Shown piece after piece: positions 33,531 to 42,889 of a stretch of 64,000 nt of DNA. Position 1 is the stretch's first letter. Every line of letters begins with the position of its first letter. Source of the DNA: Hymenobacter rubidus (lineage in GTDB: Bacteria; Bacteroidota; Bacteroidia; Cytophagales; Hymenobacteraceae); assembly GCF_016734815.1 (NCBI RefSeq), contig NZ_JAERQF010000031.1:1-64000 (forward strand). Reading direction: 5' to 3'. Under the pieces are notes generated by a model. That model was given only the letters and a program-made list of their open reading frames with translations. It was not told where the DNA came from and searched no databases. A program made the translations under genes and the position numbers.

Positions 33531-35462
33531 ATGCGATTTCGCCTTCTTGTGCTGTTGTTGCTGGGCTGGCGGGCTAATGCAGCTGCGCAAACCGCTGACA
33601 AACTCCACGTAGTGCGTGATACCCTGCTGCTAAAAGACCCCAAAGGCCCGCACATTTCGGAGGCCTACCTCTACTACACCGAGCCTATCACCCTGCCGCC
33701 CGACCCCGAACGCGCCGAAGCGGCCTGGCGAGCCGGCAGGTTCCGGCCCGGTCCCTGGCACAAGCCCCTGAACCTGGGCCTGCTCCATGAACGGGTGTGG
33801 ATGCGCCTGACGGTGCGCAACACCGACCCCGAACGCCTGCGCTTCCTGTGGAGCATTTTCAACTTCACCGACAGCGCCGCGCTGTACTGCCGACGGCCCG
33901 GCGACTCGACCTTTGCCCGCCTGGGCGCAGCCAGCTCCTGGGTGCCGGCTGCTGAGCGGCCCTTTCCGGCCCGCTCGCTGAGCTTCCCTTTCACCCTGGC
34001 AGCGGGCGAAACAGCCGTGCTGCTCCTGCGCATCGACCAGCACAGCGGCGCCCTCTACCTGCCCACCTACATCGAAACGGCCGAGCATTTTCTGGCCTGG
34101 GAAATGGGGTTTCCCTTTGAGCGCTACTGGGTGTGGCTGCTGGGCCTGTACCTGGGCAGCGCCTTGTTCAACCTGGTGCTGTACGTGTTTCTGCGCGACC
34201 GGATTCACCTGTGGTATATTGTGTACGTGCTGTGCGTCAGCCTGTTCCTCATGATGGAGGACGGCCTCGACGCTATGCTGTTTCCCGCCTGGTTCTACCG
34301 ACTGGAGTGGCTGGTGGGGCAGTTCAATTTTATGCTGCTGGCGGCAGCGGCGGGCATTCGCATCATGCAGCTGTTTTTGCGGCTGCGCGCCAACTGGCCC
34401 CGACTGCACCGGGCGGGCAACTGGCTGGCGGGGGCGGCCGTGGGGTTTGTGGTGGTGTATGCGGGGCTGTTTCCGTGGGCCGTGCGGCACAACCTGGCGC
34501 TGCTGCACGCCCTCAACATCACCCGCGAAGTGCTGCTGCTGGCGGTGTTCGGCTTCGGGTGGGTCACGCTGCTTTCCACGCTGCTCAGCCGCCGCTCGCA
34601 GCAGTTGGGCGCGTACTACAGCCTCACGTATTTTTTCTTTTTTGGCGGCTACGTTGTTTTCTGGCTGAACCACTTGGGACTTAGCAGCTTCAACCCCATC
34701 TACCCCAACCCGCTGGCCTGGGGCCTGTTTCTGGAGCTGCTGGTGCTGAGCGCGCTACTCACCGGCCGCTTCCGTTTCACGCTGCGCCAGAACGCGCTGT
34801 TGCGCATTCAGGAGCTGCAGCAGCGCAACGAGGTGGGCAGCCGGCTGATTGCGGCGCAGGACGCCGAACGTGAGCACCTGGCCCGCGAGCTGCACGATGC
34901 CCTGGGCCCCAACCTGGCCGCCCTGCACATGGCCTGGCAAAGCCGCGCCGTGCGCGATGCCCTGGCCGCGGCCCCGGCTGCTGCCGCCATCGGCCACCTC
35001 ACCGAAGAAATTCTGGGCCAGCTTTACGAGCAGGTGCGGCAACTCAGCCACGCCCTGCTGCCCACCGAGCCCGGCGCCGGACGCCTCGCCGCTTCCATCA
35101 CCACCCTCTGCACCACGCTCAACCTGCCCGGCACCATTCAGGTAGTGCCCAACCTGGACACCGACCTTGACCAATTGCCGCCCGCCGTGCAGTCGGCGGC
35201 TTACCGCATTGTGGCCGAGCTGGTGAACAATGCCGTGCGCCACGCCCAGGCCCACCGCGTGCAGGTGCAGCTGCGACGCCGGCTTACTGTCCTCGAAATC
35301 TGCGTAGAGGACGACGGCCGCGGCTTTGCCAAAGGCGAGGACACGCCCGCTACCGGCATTGGCCTGCGGGGCGTGCAAACCCGCGCTGCCTATCTCGGGG
35401 GCAGCGTCCGCATCGAGGTGCCGGCGCAAGGCACCCGCGTGCTGGTGCAGCTGCCGTGCTGA
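33531..35462 (+). CDS. 7TMR-DISM sensor histidine kinase
   Basis: A 643-residue membrane kinase. After a signal peptide (residues 1-20), an extracellular 7TMR-DISMED2 carbohydrate-binding-like domain (about 30-185) leads into seven transmembrane helices (about 200-415). The cytoplasmic part has a HisKA_3 dimerisation helix with phospho-acceptor His near 454 (ARELHDALGPN) and a HATPase_c domain with N box ELVNNAVRHA, G1 DDGRGF and G2 GIGLRG. These kinases usually phosphorylate NarL/LuxR-type response regulators, but none is adjacent. ATG at 33531 opens the signal peptide; an upstream TTG would add 13 residues. Confidence 0.9.
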   Translation: MRFRLLVLLLLGWRANAAAQTADKLHVVRDTLLLKDPKGPHISEAYLYYTEPITLPPDPERAEAAWRAGRFRPGPWHKPLNLGLLHERVWMRLTVRNTDPERLRFLWSIFNFTDSAALYCRRPGDSTFARLGAASSWVPAAERPFPARSLSFPFTLAAGETAVLLLRIDQHSGALYLPTYIETAEHFLAWEMGFPFERYWVWLLGLYLGSALFNLVLYVFLRDRIHLWYIVYVLCVSLFLMMEDGLDAMLFPAWFYRLEWLVGQFNFMLLAAAAGIRIMQLFLRLRANWPRLHRAGNWLAGAAVGFVVVYAGLFPWAVRHNLALLHALNITREVLLLAVFGFGWVTLLSTLLSRRSQQLGAYYSLTYFFFFGGYVVFWLNHLGLSSFNPIYPNPLAWGLFLELLVLSALLTGRFRFTLRQNALLRIQELQQRNEVGSRLIAAQDAEREHLARELHDALGPNLAALHMAWQSRAVRDALAAAPAAAAIGHLTEEILGQLYEQVRQLSHALLPTEPGAGRLAASITTLCTTLNLPGTIQVVPNLDTDLDQLPPAVQSAAYRIVAELVNNAVRHAQAHRVQVQLRRRLTVLEICVEDDGRGFAKGEDTPATGIGLRGVQTRAAYLGGSVRIEVPAQGTRVLVQLPC

Positions 35463-35485
35463 GTAGTGCTTCGAAAACGGAATAT

Positions 35486-35529
35486 AAAAGGCCGTCCTGC
35501 TTCGACTACGCTCAGCAGGACGGCCTTTT
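35486..35529. terminator. Terminator built on a family A repeat
   Basis: Perfect 16-bp stem AAAAGGCCGTCCTGCT / AGCAGGACGGCCTTTT with a loop reading CGACTACGCTC, the family A repeat core. It ends both the kinase gene and the convergent FUSC gene. Confidence 0.88.
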
Positions 35530-35565
35530 CATACGGGCAGTGGCGCATAGCTACTTCAGTGTCCC

Positions 35566-37710
35566 CTACCCTACCAACACCTCGGTCACCTTGCCAATGT
35601 CGCCGCTTACTTTTTGCAGGAACGTGAGTTGGTCGAGCAGGGATTTATCCTCGGTCGTGACGGGAACGGTGGGCTCGATGGGGCCCAGCTCGGCCGTGGG
35701 GGCAGTGCTGGCGGGCGCAATGCGGCCCAGGCTTTTGTGCAGCGCGGCCAGGGCGCTGGTGAGGGCCCGGCGGCTTTCGGGCACGAAGGGCGGCACGGCG
35801 GGCGCGGCCTCGCGCAGGGTGCCGGTGATGGCCGCGATGTTGGACGAAAGAATGTGGTTCAGCACCACAAACTCGTGGGTTTCGATGGGGCGATGCTGCT
35901 TGCTCTTGGGCTCGGTGAGCATGCGCTGGAACGCGGCCGCAAGGTTGGCCCCGCTCACGTACACCTCCTTGCGCAGGAGGCGGTACTGGTTGGGCGGCAG
36001 GGGCCGGCCGGCCAGGCGGTCGGCCAGCTGGCGCAGGTAGGCCAGGTTGGCGCGCAGGGCCGCGGCCATGAAATCGGTGAGCTGGTCGGACTCCCAATTG
36101 GGAAAGAGAAAATAGCCCGCCGAAAACGCAATGGCACAGCCAATAAGCGTGTCCGTGATGCGTTCCTCGGCCACACCCAGATAACTCAGCCCCAGGAAGC
36201 TGAAGAGGATAAGCAGGTAGGCCGTGAGAAACACTACTGTGACCAGGTACTGGGTGCGCTGGAAGCTGTAGGCCACCACCATGAACACCACCAGCACCCC
36301 AAACCGCACCTCCGACCACGGCAGCAGCCACAGCAGCAGGCCCCCCAGCGCCCCACCCGCCAGCGTGCCGATGATGCGCTCGGTGTTGCGCTGCCGCGTG
36401 AGGCTGAAGCCGGGCTTGAGCATAATGGTTACCGTCATCACAATCCAGTAGTTGTGCTGGCCGTGCCACAGCAGTTCGGCCACGGCAAAGGCGGTGAGGC
36501 AGGCCAGCGTCATGCGCACGGAGTGGCGGAACACGCTGGAATTCAGCGTCAGGTTCTGGCCCAGGGCCCGCAGCTCGATTTCCTGATGGGCTACGAACTG
36601 GTTGTGCTCATGGGCGCGGCTGGGCGTGGGCGCGGCAGCCAGGCTCTCATCGAAATACCGCCGGATATTACCAACCCGCCGCGTGATGTCGCGCAGATTA
36701 ACCAGAATTTTCTTCAGCACCAGCGTGCTGCCGCCGGGCGTGTCGGCCGGCTCCAGGGCGTTGATGCGGGCTTGCAGGCGGGTGAGGTCGGGCAGCAGGT
36801 TGGGGCCGGGACCGGCGGGCTGGTTGGCCTGGATGGCCACGCCGAGGTGGTCGAGCTCGGTGGCCACGCGGCGGATGTAGGCGTACACATCGAGCAGCAC
36901 GCCGCTATCGGCGAAGGCGGCGCGCACGGCCGTGTAGTCGTAGTAACCCACGGTGATGCGCTCGTACAAGTCCACGGTTTCGACGAAGGTGAGCACCAGG
37001 CGGCGGCCCACGCTGGTGGTTTCGTTCACAATCTGGCGGGTGCGAAACAGAAAATCCCGGGCGGCTTCCTGCTTTTCATTCACCACTACTTGCTGGGCCA
37101 CCAGCTGCCGGTAGTCGTCGTTGAGGTCGGTTTCGGGGTTATAAAAACGCGCTTTCAGGTCCAGAAACCGGGCCAGGGCGTGAATGCACTCGCCCAGCGC
37201 CTGCTGGGCCGGGCGGTAGGGCCGCACCTCGTAGGCCACCATGGCCAGGCCCGCGTACCAAAGCCCGCCCAGCAGCAGCAGCCCCGCGTGGGGCAGCGCC
37301 TGGCCCAGCGTGGGCGGGTGGGCCAGCAGCAGCACCACGTTCAGCAGCCCGGCCGAGCCCACCAACCCCGCCCGCGCCCCCCACACCAGAAACATGGTCA
37401 GCAGAAAGCTGAGCACCCCGATTTCCAGGCCCAGCAGCCAGGGACTCACGGCCGCCACGCTGGTGAGCAGCGCCGTGAGGAGCACCACGGCCAGGGCCGC
37501 CAGCATGCCGTTGCGGCGGTGCGCCGCCGGGCCGGGCGTATCAGTCGCACTCACGCACACGGCCCCGGTCGAGACGGTGAGGCCCTCGGCAAAGTGCCCC
37601 CACTGCGCAAACAGCAGCGCCGGCAGCAAAATGGACACCGTCATGCGTACCCCATCGGAGAAATGCTGTCCGGAAAAGAAGTAGCGCAGGCGGCGCGTGT
37701 GGTGGTTCAT
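35566..37710 (-). CDS. FUSC family (YccS-like) membrane protein
   Basis: A 714-residue inner-membrane protein. Two blocks of about five helices (residues 20-150 and 395-520) flank a large soluble region (about 170-380); a C-terminal soluble domain completes it. This is the arrangement of YccS/aromatic-acid-exporter-like FUSC proteins, with the motif HNYWIVMTVTIMLKPGFSLT at the start of the second block. Family members are linked to efflux of aromatic acids or related compounds, but the substrate is unknown. ATG at 37710 is used; a TTG two codons earlier is possible. Confidence 0.88.
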   Translation of the reverse strand: MNHHTRRLRYFFSGQHFSDGVRMTVSILLPALLFAQWGHFAEGLTVSTGAVCVSATDTPGPAAHRRNGMLAALAVVLLTALLTSVAAVSPWLLGLEIGVLSFLLTMFLVWGARAGLVGSAGLLNVVLLLAHPPTLGQALPHAGLLLLGGLWYAGLAMVAYEVRPYRPAQQALGECIHALARFLDLKARFYNPETDLNDDYRQLVAQQVVVNEKQEAARDFLFRTRQIVNETTSVGRRLVLTFVETVDLYERITVGYYDYTAVRAAFADSGVLLDVYAYIRRVATELDHLGVAIQANQPAGPGPNLLPDLTRLQARINALEPADTPGGSTLVLKKILVNLRDITRRVGNIRRYFDESLAAAPTPSRAHEHNQFVAHQEIELRALGQNLTLNSSVFRHSVRMTLACLTAFAVAELLWHGQHNYWIVMTVTIMLKPGFSLTRQRNTERIIGTLAGGALGGLLLWLLPWSEVRFGVLVVFMVVAYSFQRTQYLVTVVFLTAYLLILFSFLGLSYLGVAEERITDTLIGCAIAFSAGYFLFPNWESDQLTDFMAAALRANLAYLRQLADRLAGRPLPPNQYRLLRKEVYVSGANLAAAFQRMLTEPKSKQHRPIETHEFVVLNHILSSNIAAITGTLREAAPAVPPFVPESRRALTSALAALHKSLGRIAPASTAPTAELGPIEPTVPVTTEDKSLLDQLTFLQKVSGDIGKVTEVLVG

Positions 37711-37806
37711 TGGCAAGCGGGAATGGGCTGGCGAATAAACGCGAAAATGAGCCGAATAGATAATGGAGCGGTTTGGGAAGCGGGGCTATTCGAACGATTG
37801 TAGGCC

Positions 37807-38010
37807 GTCATGCAGAGCGTAGCGAAGCATCTCGCTCGCGCCGGTTGTCATCCTGAGCGCAGCGAAGGACCTTCTCTTGACTGAACGTAAGTAGTATCCC
37901 TTTGCTATGGCAAACTGTTCGAACGTGACAAGGTCCTTCGCTGCGCTCAAGATGACAGCCGATTATGCTTACTACCCCACGCGAGATGCTTCGCTGCGCT
38001 CTGCATGACG
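37807..38010. repeat. Nested family A inverted repeats
   Basis: An outer pair (TCATGCAGAGCGTAGCGAAG at 37808 and CTTCGCTGCGCTCTGCATGA at right) encloses an inner pair (GTCATCCTGAGCGCAGCGAA and TTCGCTGCGCTCAAGATGAC). The layout copies that at 22567-22763. It fills most of the 334 bp between the FUSC start and the small lipoprotein stop; nothing else is seen there. Confidence 0.85.
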
Positions 38011-38044
38011 TTCTAATACCTACTCGACTGCCTCTAAGCAGCTC

Positions 38045-38332
38045 TTACAGCTGCATGGGCGGCGGCCGGTCATCGTCCTCATACGCGGTCGAATCTTCGT
38101 CGTACACCGCGCTTTCCAGGTCGTCGACGCACTGTTCCAGCTCGGCCACTTCTTCTTCCTTCTGGGCCAGCTGCTGGCGTAGCGCGGCCAGCTCGTGGGC
38201 CTGCTGGCGCTGCACGGCTTCGAGGCGATTGAGGCGCTGCTGCTGGCAGGCGGGCAAGCCCGCGAGCAAGACTGCAGCAAGCACCACGTAGCGCCCGGCG
38301 GTCGGGACGAAGCCAAAAAGTGAGCGTTTCAT
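38045..38332 (-). CDS. Small coiled-coil lipoprotein
   Basis: A 95-residue lipoprotein. The signal (MKRSLFGFV to LAGLPAC) places the lipidated Cys near residue 29; a coiled coil of about 40 residues (LNRLEAVQRQQAHELAALRQ and on) and an acidic tail follow. The layout resembles Lpp-like or other envelope spacers, but no homology is claimed. ATG at 38332 is favoured by the signal peptide and by a perfect TATTTTTG element 5 bp upstream. Confidence 0.7.
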   Translation of the reverse strand: MKRSLFGFVPTAGRYVVLAAVLLAGLPACQQQRLNRLEAVQRQQAHELAALRQQLAQKEEEVAELEQCVDDLESAVYDEDSTAYEDDDRPPPMQL

Positions 38333-38337
38333 TGCCC

Positions 38338-38345
38338 CAAAAATA
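38338..38345 (-). promoter_or_regulatory. Candidate -7 element of the coiled-coil lipoprotein gene
   Basis: The minus strand reads TATTTTTG, an exact TAnnTTTG match, with 5 bp between it and the ATG at 38332. The message would have almost no leader. Confidence 0.45.
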
Positions 38346-38402
38346 CAGTACCCGGACAGGTATTCGCCGCCCCGAAAGCCACCGCCCGGCCCAATGGAGC
38401 GA

Positions 38403-39365
38403 TTAATAGAGAATATCATCAACGGCCTCGATGCGGGGCGGCAGGTCCGTTTCGCCGAGCAGCTCGCGCAGGTCGATTTCAATGCTGCGGCAAATGGCCG
38501 TCATGGGCACGTCGTAGAGGTCGTTTTCGAAGGGATTTTCGCTGGTGTGTCCCACCACTTCAATCACGTTGAACACCCACGACACCAGCACCGAAAACGG
38601 CACCATCAGCCACACGTGGTACTGGCCCAGCGCCTGGCGGCTGTCGAACTCCTCGACCAGGCCCAGCGGCAGCAGCGCCGCAAACAACCACACGAACACG
38701 AAGCTAAAAAAGGCAAACTGCCGCGGAAAAGGCGTGTTTTTGATGCGTTCGCAGCCGCCCTGGGCATTCAGCAGGTCCTGAATGGTCTGCATGAGGGCTA
38801 CCTGGCGGAACTCGGTGAGCAGGCCGCGCTCAAACAGCTCGCGCATTTCCACGCTCTGGCGGCGCAGCAGGTGGGTGGGCGGGTTGCTCAGAAACTTGGC
38901 CGAAACGGCTTCGTCGGCGGGCAGGAAAGGCGCCACTTCGGTATCCCAGAGGGCGGTGGTTTGGCGACGCAGGTGCAGGCGCAGGGCGTTGCACCAAGCA
39001 ATCTGGCGGTAGAGCAGGCGGCGGTGCAGGGTGGTGATGTCGTGCGAGTCGGAAGTGATTTCGGGAGAAGTACTCTGCACAAATTCGAAGGCCCGGATGG
39101 CCCAGATGCGGCTGGTGTTCACGATGCTGCCCCACAGCTGGCGGCCCTCCCAGAACCGGTCGTAGGAGCCGTTGCTCTTAAAGCCGATGTAGAACGCCAC
39201 GGCCGTGCCCAGCATGGCCACCGGCTGCCACGGAATGTCGAGCACGTGCACATTGAGCGGGCCATACAAAAAGCATATCAGCGTGTTGTAGACAATGAAC
39301 AGGAGCAGGCTGCGGCGGGTAAGGCGCCACACCACGGAGAAGCGAAGATTTTTACGGACGTACAT
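38403..39365 (-). CDS. Bestrophin family anion channel
   Basis: A 320-residue membrane protein of the bestrophin/UPF0187 family. It starts with a basic segment and helix (RRSLLLFIVYNTLICFL), a second helix with the family motif AFYIGFKSNGSYDRFWEGRQ (residues 57-76), and a third and fourth helix near 208-260 (FFSFVFVWLFAALLPLGLVEE). Bacterial homologues form pentameric anion or cation channels. Normal length, apparently complete. It stands alone; the gene downstream is a small lipoprotein with its own promoter. Confidence 0.9.
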   Translation of the reverse strand: MYVRKNLRFSVVWRLTRRSLLLFIVYNTLICFLYGPLNVHVLDIPWQPVAMLGTAVAFYIGFKSNGSYDRFWEGRQLWGSIVNTSRIWAIRAFEFVQSTSPEITSDSHDITTLHRRLLYRQIAWCNALRLHLRRQTTALWDTEVAPFLPADEAVSAKFLSNPPTHLLRRQSVEMRELFERGLLTEFRQVALMQTIQDLLNAQGGCERIKNTPFPRQFAFFSFVFVWLFAALLPLGLVEEFDSRQALGQYHVWLMVPFSVLVSWVFNVIEVVGHTSENPFENDLYDVPMTAICRSIEIDLRELLGETDLPPRIEAVDDILY

Positions 39366-39611
39366 GCAAGAAAATATTATATCAACCCAACAAGGTCAGA
39401 CAACCAACAAAAGCGGATTGTTGGACACCGTATAGCACACTGGGCCCTTTTTAATGGAAATTTAATTCCGGTCGTGCGCGGCCGAGCGCATCAACCAAGG
39501 CAGAGGCCCGCTAGGGAATGTCGCGATTGGACCATTTCTTGCAGGGCCATTCACCCAATTGGCACCTCTTTTTCCTGCCTCCCCCACATTTTTTCACCCC
39601 CTCGCCACCCA

Positions 39612-42062
39612 ATGAGAACAAAAATTACTCGCTTGGCTTGCCTGCTGACGGTGCTCGCCGCCTGGGCCATGCGGCCCATACTGGCTCAGACGGTATACGT
39701 GCCCGCGGCCGTGACCGGCTACACGGCCGACGTTATTGCCAACGGCGCCGGCACGGTGGCCAGCTCCACCACCAACACCGTGGACCGGGGCAATGCCACC
39801 GTGAAGTGGTGCTTTGCCAACCACACCTTCACCAATCCTGCGGGCATCAGCCTGCTCAACCAGCCGGCTTTGCCCGACAACGGCCTCATCACGAGTATTT
39901 CTACGCCCGGCCTCACCTTTCAGATGGCGGCGGCCAACGTCAACAACTCGCTCCGCATCGACGGGGCTGCCTCGGGCACCCTCACGCTGGTAACGCCGCA
40001 GCCCTGCAGCGAGGTGATGGTGCTGGCCACCGAAGGCAACGGCAGCACCGCGCCCAAAACTTTTACTGTTACCTTTACGGACGGCACCACCCAGGTGTTC
40101 ACCAATATCGTGGTACCCGACTGGTTCAACGGCACCATCACGCCGGCCATTCTGGTGGGCAGCCGTGTGGGCTACGTCGACAACAGCGTGGACGTGCAAA
40201 CCACCAACCCCCGCCTCTACGAAGTGCGGCTCACGCTGAACGTGGCCAACTACAGCAAGCTGGTGCAAAGCGTGAACGTGTCGAAAACCTCGACCGACCC
40301 GGTGCTGAACGTAATGGGCATCAGCCTGGGCTCGAACTGCCTGGGCGTGCCCACGCCGGGCACGGCCAATGCTGCCCCCACCACGGTGTGTTCCGGCAGC
40401 CCCACGCTGCTCACGCTCACCGGCAATACCGTTTCGGGCGGCATCACCTTCCAGTGGCAGTCGTCTACCAACGGCGGCACCACCTGGACCGATATCGCAG
40501 GGGCTACCGCCAATTTCTATTCTGCCCGCCCCACCGTCACGACCCAGTACCGGGCCCGCGTGACGTGCAGCCTGCAATCGGCTATTTCTACGCCCGTGAC
40601 GGTCACGGTGCCGCCTTCCGTGGCTACAGTGGCCTACAACTCCACGCCCGGTACGCCCGCCAGCTTCTGCCTGGGCGGCACCGCCCCCGTGGTAACGGCC
40701 ACCCCCGCCGGCGGCCGCTTCACCAGCAGCAACGCCGGCCTCGTGCTTGATGCCACCACCGGCACCCTGAACCTGGGCGCTTCCACGGCCGGCACCTACA
40801 CCGTCACCTACACCGTGACCACGCCCTGCCCGGCCACCGGCACCACCACCGTCACGGTGAACCAGACCATTGCGGCCGTGGCTTACAGCGCGGCCTCGTT
40901 TTGCCGCAACAGCACCACTACCGTGGTTCCGGCCGTGACTCCGGCGGGCGGCACGTTCACCGCTACCACGGGCCTTTCCATCAACGCTACTACCGGTGCC
41001 ATCAACCTGCCCAACTCGCTGCCGGGCACCTACACCGTCACGTATGTGAGCGGCGGCACCTGCCCCGGCACCGCCACCACCACCGTTACCGTAAGCGAAA
41101 CCATCGCCACGCTGGCCTACAGCGCCTCTTCGTATTGCCGCACGGGACAAACCACTTCGCCCACGCCAACGGTAACGCCGGCGGGCGGCGCGTTTACCAG
41201 CACTGCGGGCCTGTCGCTTAACGCGACCACAGGCGCCATCAACCTGACGGTTTCGCAGCCGGGCACCTACACCGTCACCTACGTGAGCGGCGGTGCCTGC
41301 CCCGGCGTGGCCACCGCGAATGTTACCGTGACCGAAACGGTGCCCCGCCTGGCCTATTCTGGGGTCAGCACGCCGCCTACGTTTTGCGCGTCGGGTACGG
41401 CTTCGGTGGTGACGGCTACGCCGGCCGGAGGCACGTTCAGCAGCACGACGGGCCTGGCCATTAACGCCACTACGGGAGTGGTGAACCTGGCCTCGTCCAC
41501 GCCCGGCACTTATACCGTGACCTACACAGTCGCAACGCCCTGCCCGGCTTCTACCACGGCCACTTTCACCATCTCGCCGCCGGTGGCCGCGTTCAGCTAT
41601 GCCTGCCCGCCCTTCTACCAGAACGGCCCGGCAGCGGTGCCCAACGTGCCGGCCGGAGGCGGTACTTTTTCGGCTCCGGCCGGGCTCACCATCAACCCGA
41701 CCACGGGCGTGGTGGACCTCACCAACTCGACCATGGGCAACTACACCATTTCCTACACCACGGCCAATGGCTGCGTGGGCACCGCCCCCTTCCAGGTGGT
41801 TGACAGGTTGATATTCCCGAACGTCATCACGCCCAACGGCGACGGCAAAAACGACGCGCTGAAGCCCAACCTGCCCAACGTGACCGGCTACCACATGCAG
41901 ATTTACAGCCGCTGGGGCATCAAGGTGTTCGATGGCCGTGACCCCGCCCAGGCCTGGAGCGCCGCCGACAACAGCGGCGGCATGTACTACTACCAACTCG
42001 ACTACACCGACTGCACCGGCAAAGCGCAGTCCCTCAAAAGCTGGGTTGACGTCATCAAATGA
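39612..42062 (+). CDS. T9SS type B sorted repeat protein (CHU_C domain)
   Basis: An 816-residue surface protein. A signal peptide (residues 1-25, ending ILAQ) is followed by a globular region, an Ig-like domain near 255-330 (ITFQWQSSTNGGTTWTDIAG), then five tandem repeats of about 80 residues (starting near 339, 422, 500, 578 and 660), each with ATPAGGxF, INATTG and GTYTVTY motifs. The last 85 residues are a gliding-motility-associated C-terminal (CHU_C) domain: FPNVITPNGDGKND, then IYSRWGIKVFDG. It is secreted by T9SS and probably is an adhesin. A terminator follows 16 bp after the stop. Confidence 0.92.
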   Translation: MRTKITRLACLLTVLAAWAMRPILAQTVYVPAAVTGYTADVIANGAGTVASSTTNTVDRGNATVKWCFANHTFTNPAGISLLNQPALPDNGLITSISTPGLTFQMAAANVNNSLRIDGAASGTLTLVTPQPCSEVMVLATEGNGSTAPKTFTVTFTDGTTQVFTNIVVPDWFNGTITPAILVGSRVGYVDNSVDVQTTNPRLYEVRLTLNVANYSKLVQSVNVSKTSTDPVLNVMGISLGSNCLGVPTPGTANAAPTTVCSGSPTLLTLTGNTVSGGITFQWQSSTNGGTTWTDIAGATANFYSARPTVTTQYRARVTCSLQSAISTPVTVTVPPSVATVAYNSTPGTPASFCLGGTAPVVTATPAGGRFTSSNAGLVLDATTGTLNLGASTAGTYTVTYTVTTPCPATGTTTVTVNQTIAAVAYSAASFCRNSTTTVVPAVTPAGGTFTATTGLSINATTGAINLPNSLPGTYTVTYVSGGTCPGTATTTVTVSETIATLAYSASSYCRTGQTTSPTPTVTPAGGAFTSTAGLSLNATTGAINLTVSQPGTYTVTYVSGGACPGVATANVTVTETVPRLAYSGVSTPPTFCASGTASVVTATPAGGTFSSTTGLAINATTGVVNLASSTPGTYTVTYTVATPCPASTTATFTISPPVAAFSYACPPFYQNGPAAVPNVPAGGGTFSAPAGLTINPTTGVVDLTNSTMGNYTISYTTANGCVGTAPFQVVDRLIFPNVITPNGDGKNDALKPNLPNVTGYHMQIYSRWGIKVFDGRDPAQAWSAADNSGGMYYYQLDYTDCTGKAQSLKSWVDVIK

Positions 42063-42077
42063 CCCTTATTGATTGGT

Positions 42078-42116
42078 AAAAAGCCCCGCAGCCGAAACTT
42101 GGCTGCGGGGCTTTTT
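42078..42116. terminator. Intrinsic terminator
   Basis: Perfect 16-bp stem AAAAAGCCCCGCAGCC / GGCTGCGGGGCTTTTT with a 7-base loop, directly after the T9SS type B gene. Confidence 0.9.
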
Positions 42117-42132
42117 TGTGGGTGTAGAATGA

Positions 42133-42250
42133 AATTCGTCTGTCATCCTGAGCGCCGCGAAGGCCCTTCTCACGGTCGAACGGTGAGCAGCAATTCAATC
42201 CGTACAGGCGTGACAAGGTCCTTCGCGCTGCTCAGGATGACAGACGAATT
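42133..42250. repeat. Family A inverted repeat
   Basis: Arms AATTCGTCTGTCATCCTGAG and CTCAGGATGACAGACGAATT pair perfectly over 20 bp; the inner part (GCGAAGGCCCTTCTCAC / GTGACAAGGTCCTTCGC) is imperfect. It sits between convergent genes, the T9SS type B gene and the RidA gene. Confidence 0.85.
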
Positions 42251-42266
42251 CAATTACTCAGCGTGC

Positions 42267-42680
42267 TTACCCTTGCAGCGCCGCAATGCACTTCAGTTCG
42301 ATGGCAATGGGGGTGGGCAGGCAGTTGATTTCGAGGGTGGTGCGGCAGGGCTGGGCCGTGGCAAAATATTCGGCGTAGAGGCGGTTGTAGGTGGGGAAGT
42401 CGTCCTGCATATTGGTCAGGAAGACGGTGACGTCCACCAAATCGTCCCATCTCGCGCCGGCTTCCTCCAGAATGTAGCGCACGTTCTGGAACACGGCGTG
42501 GCACTGGCTTTCGAAGTCGTATTTGAGGATGTTGCCGTCCTCGTCGAGTTCAACGCCGGGCACGGCCATGTGGCCGCGCTGGCGGGGGCCCACGCCCGAG
42601 AGAAACAGCAGGTTGCCCACGCGGCGGGTGTAGGGATAGGCGCCCACGGGCTCGGGGGCGCGGGAGGGTTGTTCGGTCAT
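42267..42680 (-). CDS. ridA: RidA family reactive-intermediate deaminase
   Basis: A 137-residue enzyme of the YjgF/YER057c/UK114 family, which hydrolyses reactive enamine/imine products of PLP enzymes. Matching features are GAYPYTRRVGNLLFLSG near the start, the DVTVFLTNM strand, and PCRTTLEINCLP with the substrate-binding Arg. The length is normal. The start at 42680 (MTEQPSRAP) is supported because the DNA just upstream, 42683-42722, belongs to an inverted repeat shared with the divergent gene. It could be a RidA-type paralogue of other substrate choice. Confidence 0.9.
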   Translation of the reverse strand: MTEQPSRAPEPVGAYPYTRRVGNLLFLSGVGPRQRGHMAVPGVELDEDGNILKYDFESQCHAVFQNVRYILEEAGARWDDLVDVTVFLTNMQDDFPTYNRLYAEYFATAQPCRTTLEINCLPTPIAIELKCIAALQG

Positions 42681-42682
42681 GG

Positions 42683-42885
42683 CGCTTCGCTTAATGAGCA
42701 ATGAAGAATGAGGAATGAAGAATTACCCTGACGGGTTAAGGATTTAAGTATTTGCTGCAAAAGAACGTTATTCCCTGCGGGAAGGCCGTATCTGGCAGCC
42801 GACGTGCCTTTCTTTGCAACGGCACGGCACCGTTGGCCGGGCTCCTTCTTCATTCCTCATTCTTCATTGCTCATTAAGCGAAGCG
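42683..42885. repeat. 40-bp perfect inverted repeat between ridA and the TonB-like gene
   Basis: The arms 42683-42722 and 42846-42885 are exact reverse complements over 40 bp (core AATGAGCAATGAAGAATGAG). Each arm stops 2-4 bp before a start codon, so both messages would carry the same 40-nt leader. The 123 bp between the arms holds the promoters and a small hairpin (CAACGG/CCGTTG near 42818). Inversion between the arms would exchange the two promoters while leaving both leaders intact. Confidence 0.9.
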
Positions 42886-42889
42886 TCCT

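Noticed and set aside
39518-40750. 410-residue open frame overlapping the T9SS type B gene
   Set aside because: It is an out-of-frame shadow with His/Arg/Gln-rich unlikely composition; the overlapping frame has a signal peptide and CHU_C domain.
42683-42885. Insertion sequence or MITE reading of the 40-bp inverted repeat
   Set aside because: The arms fit start codons on both sides and the interior contains the divergent promoters; no target duplication was seen. Inversion or shared leader is a better reading, though not proven.
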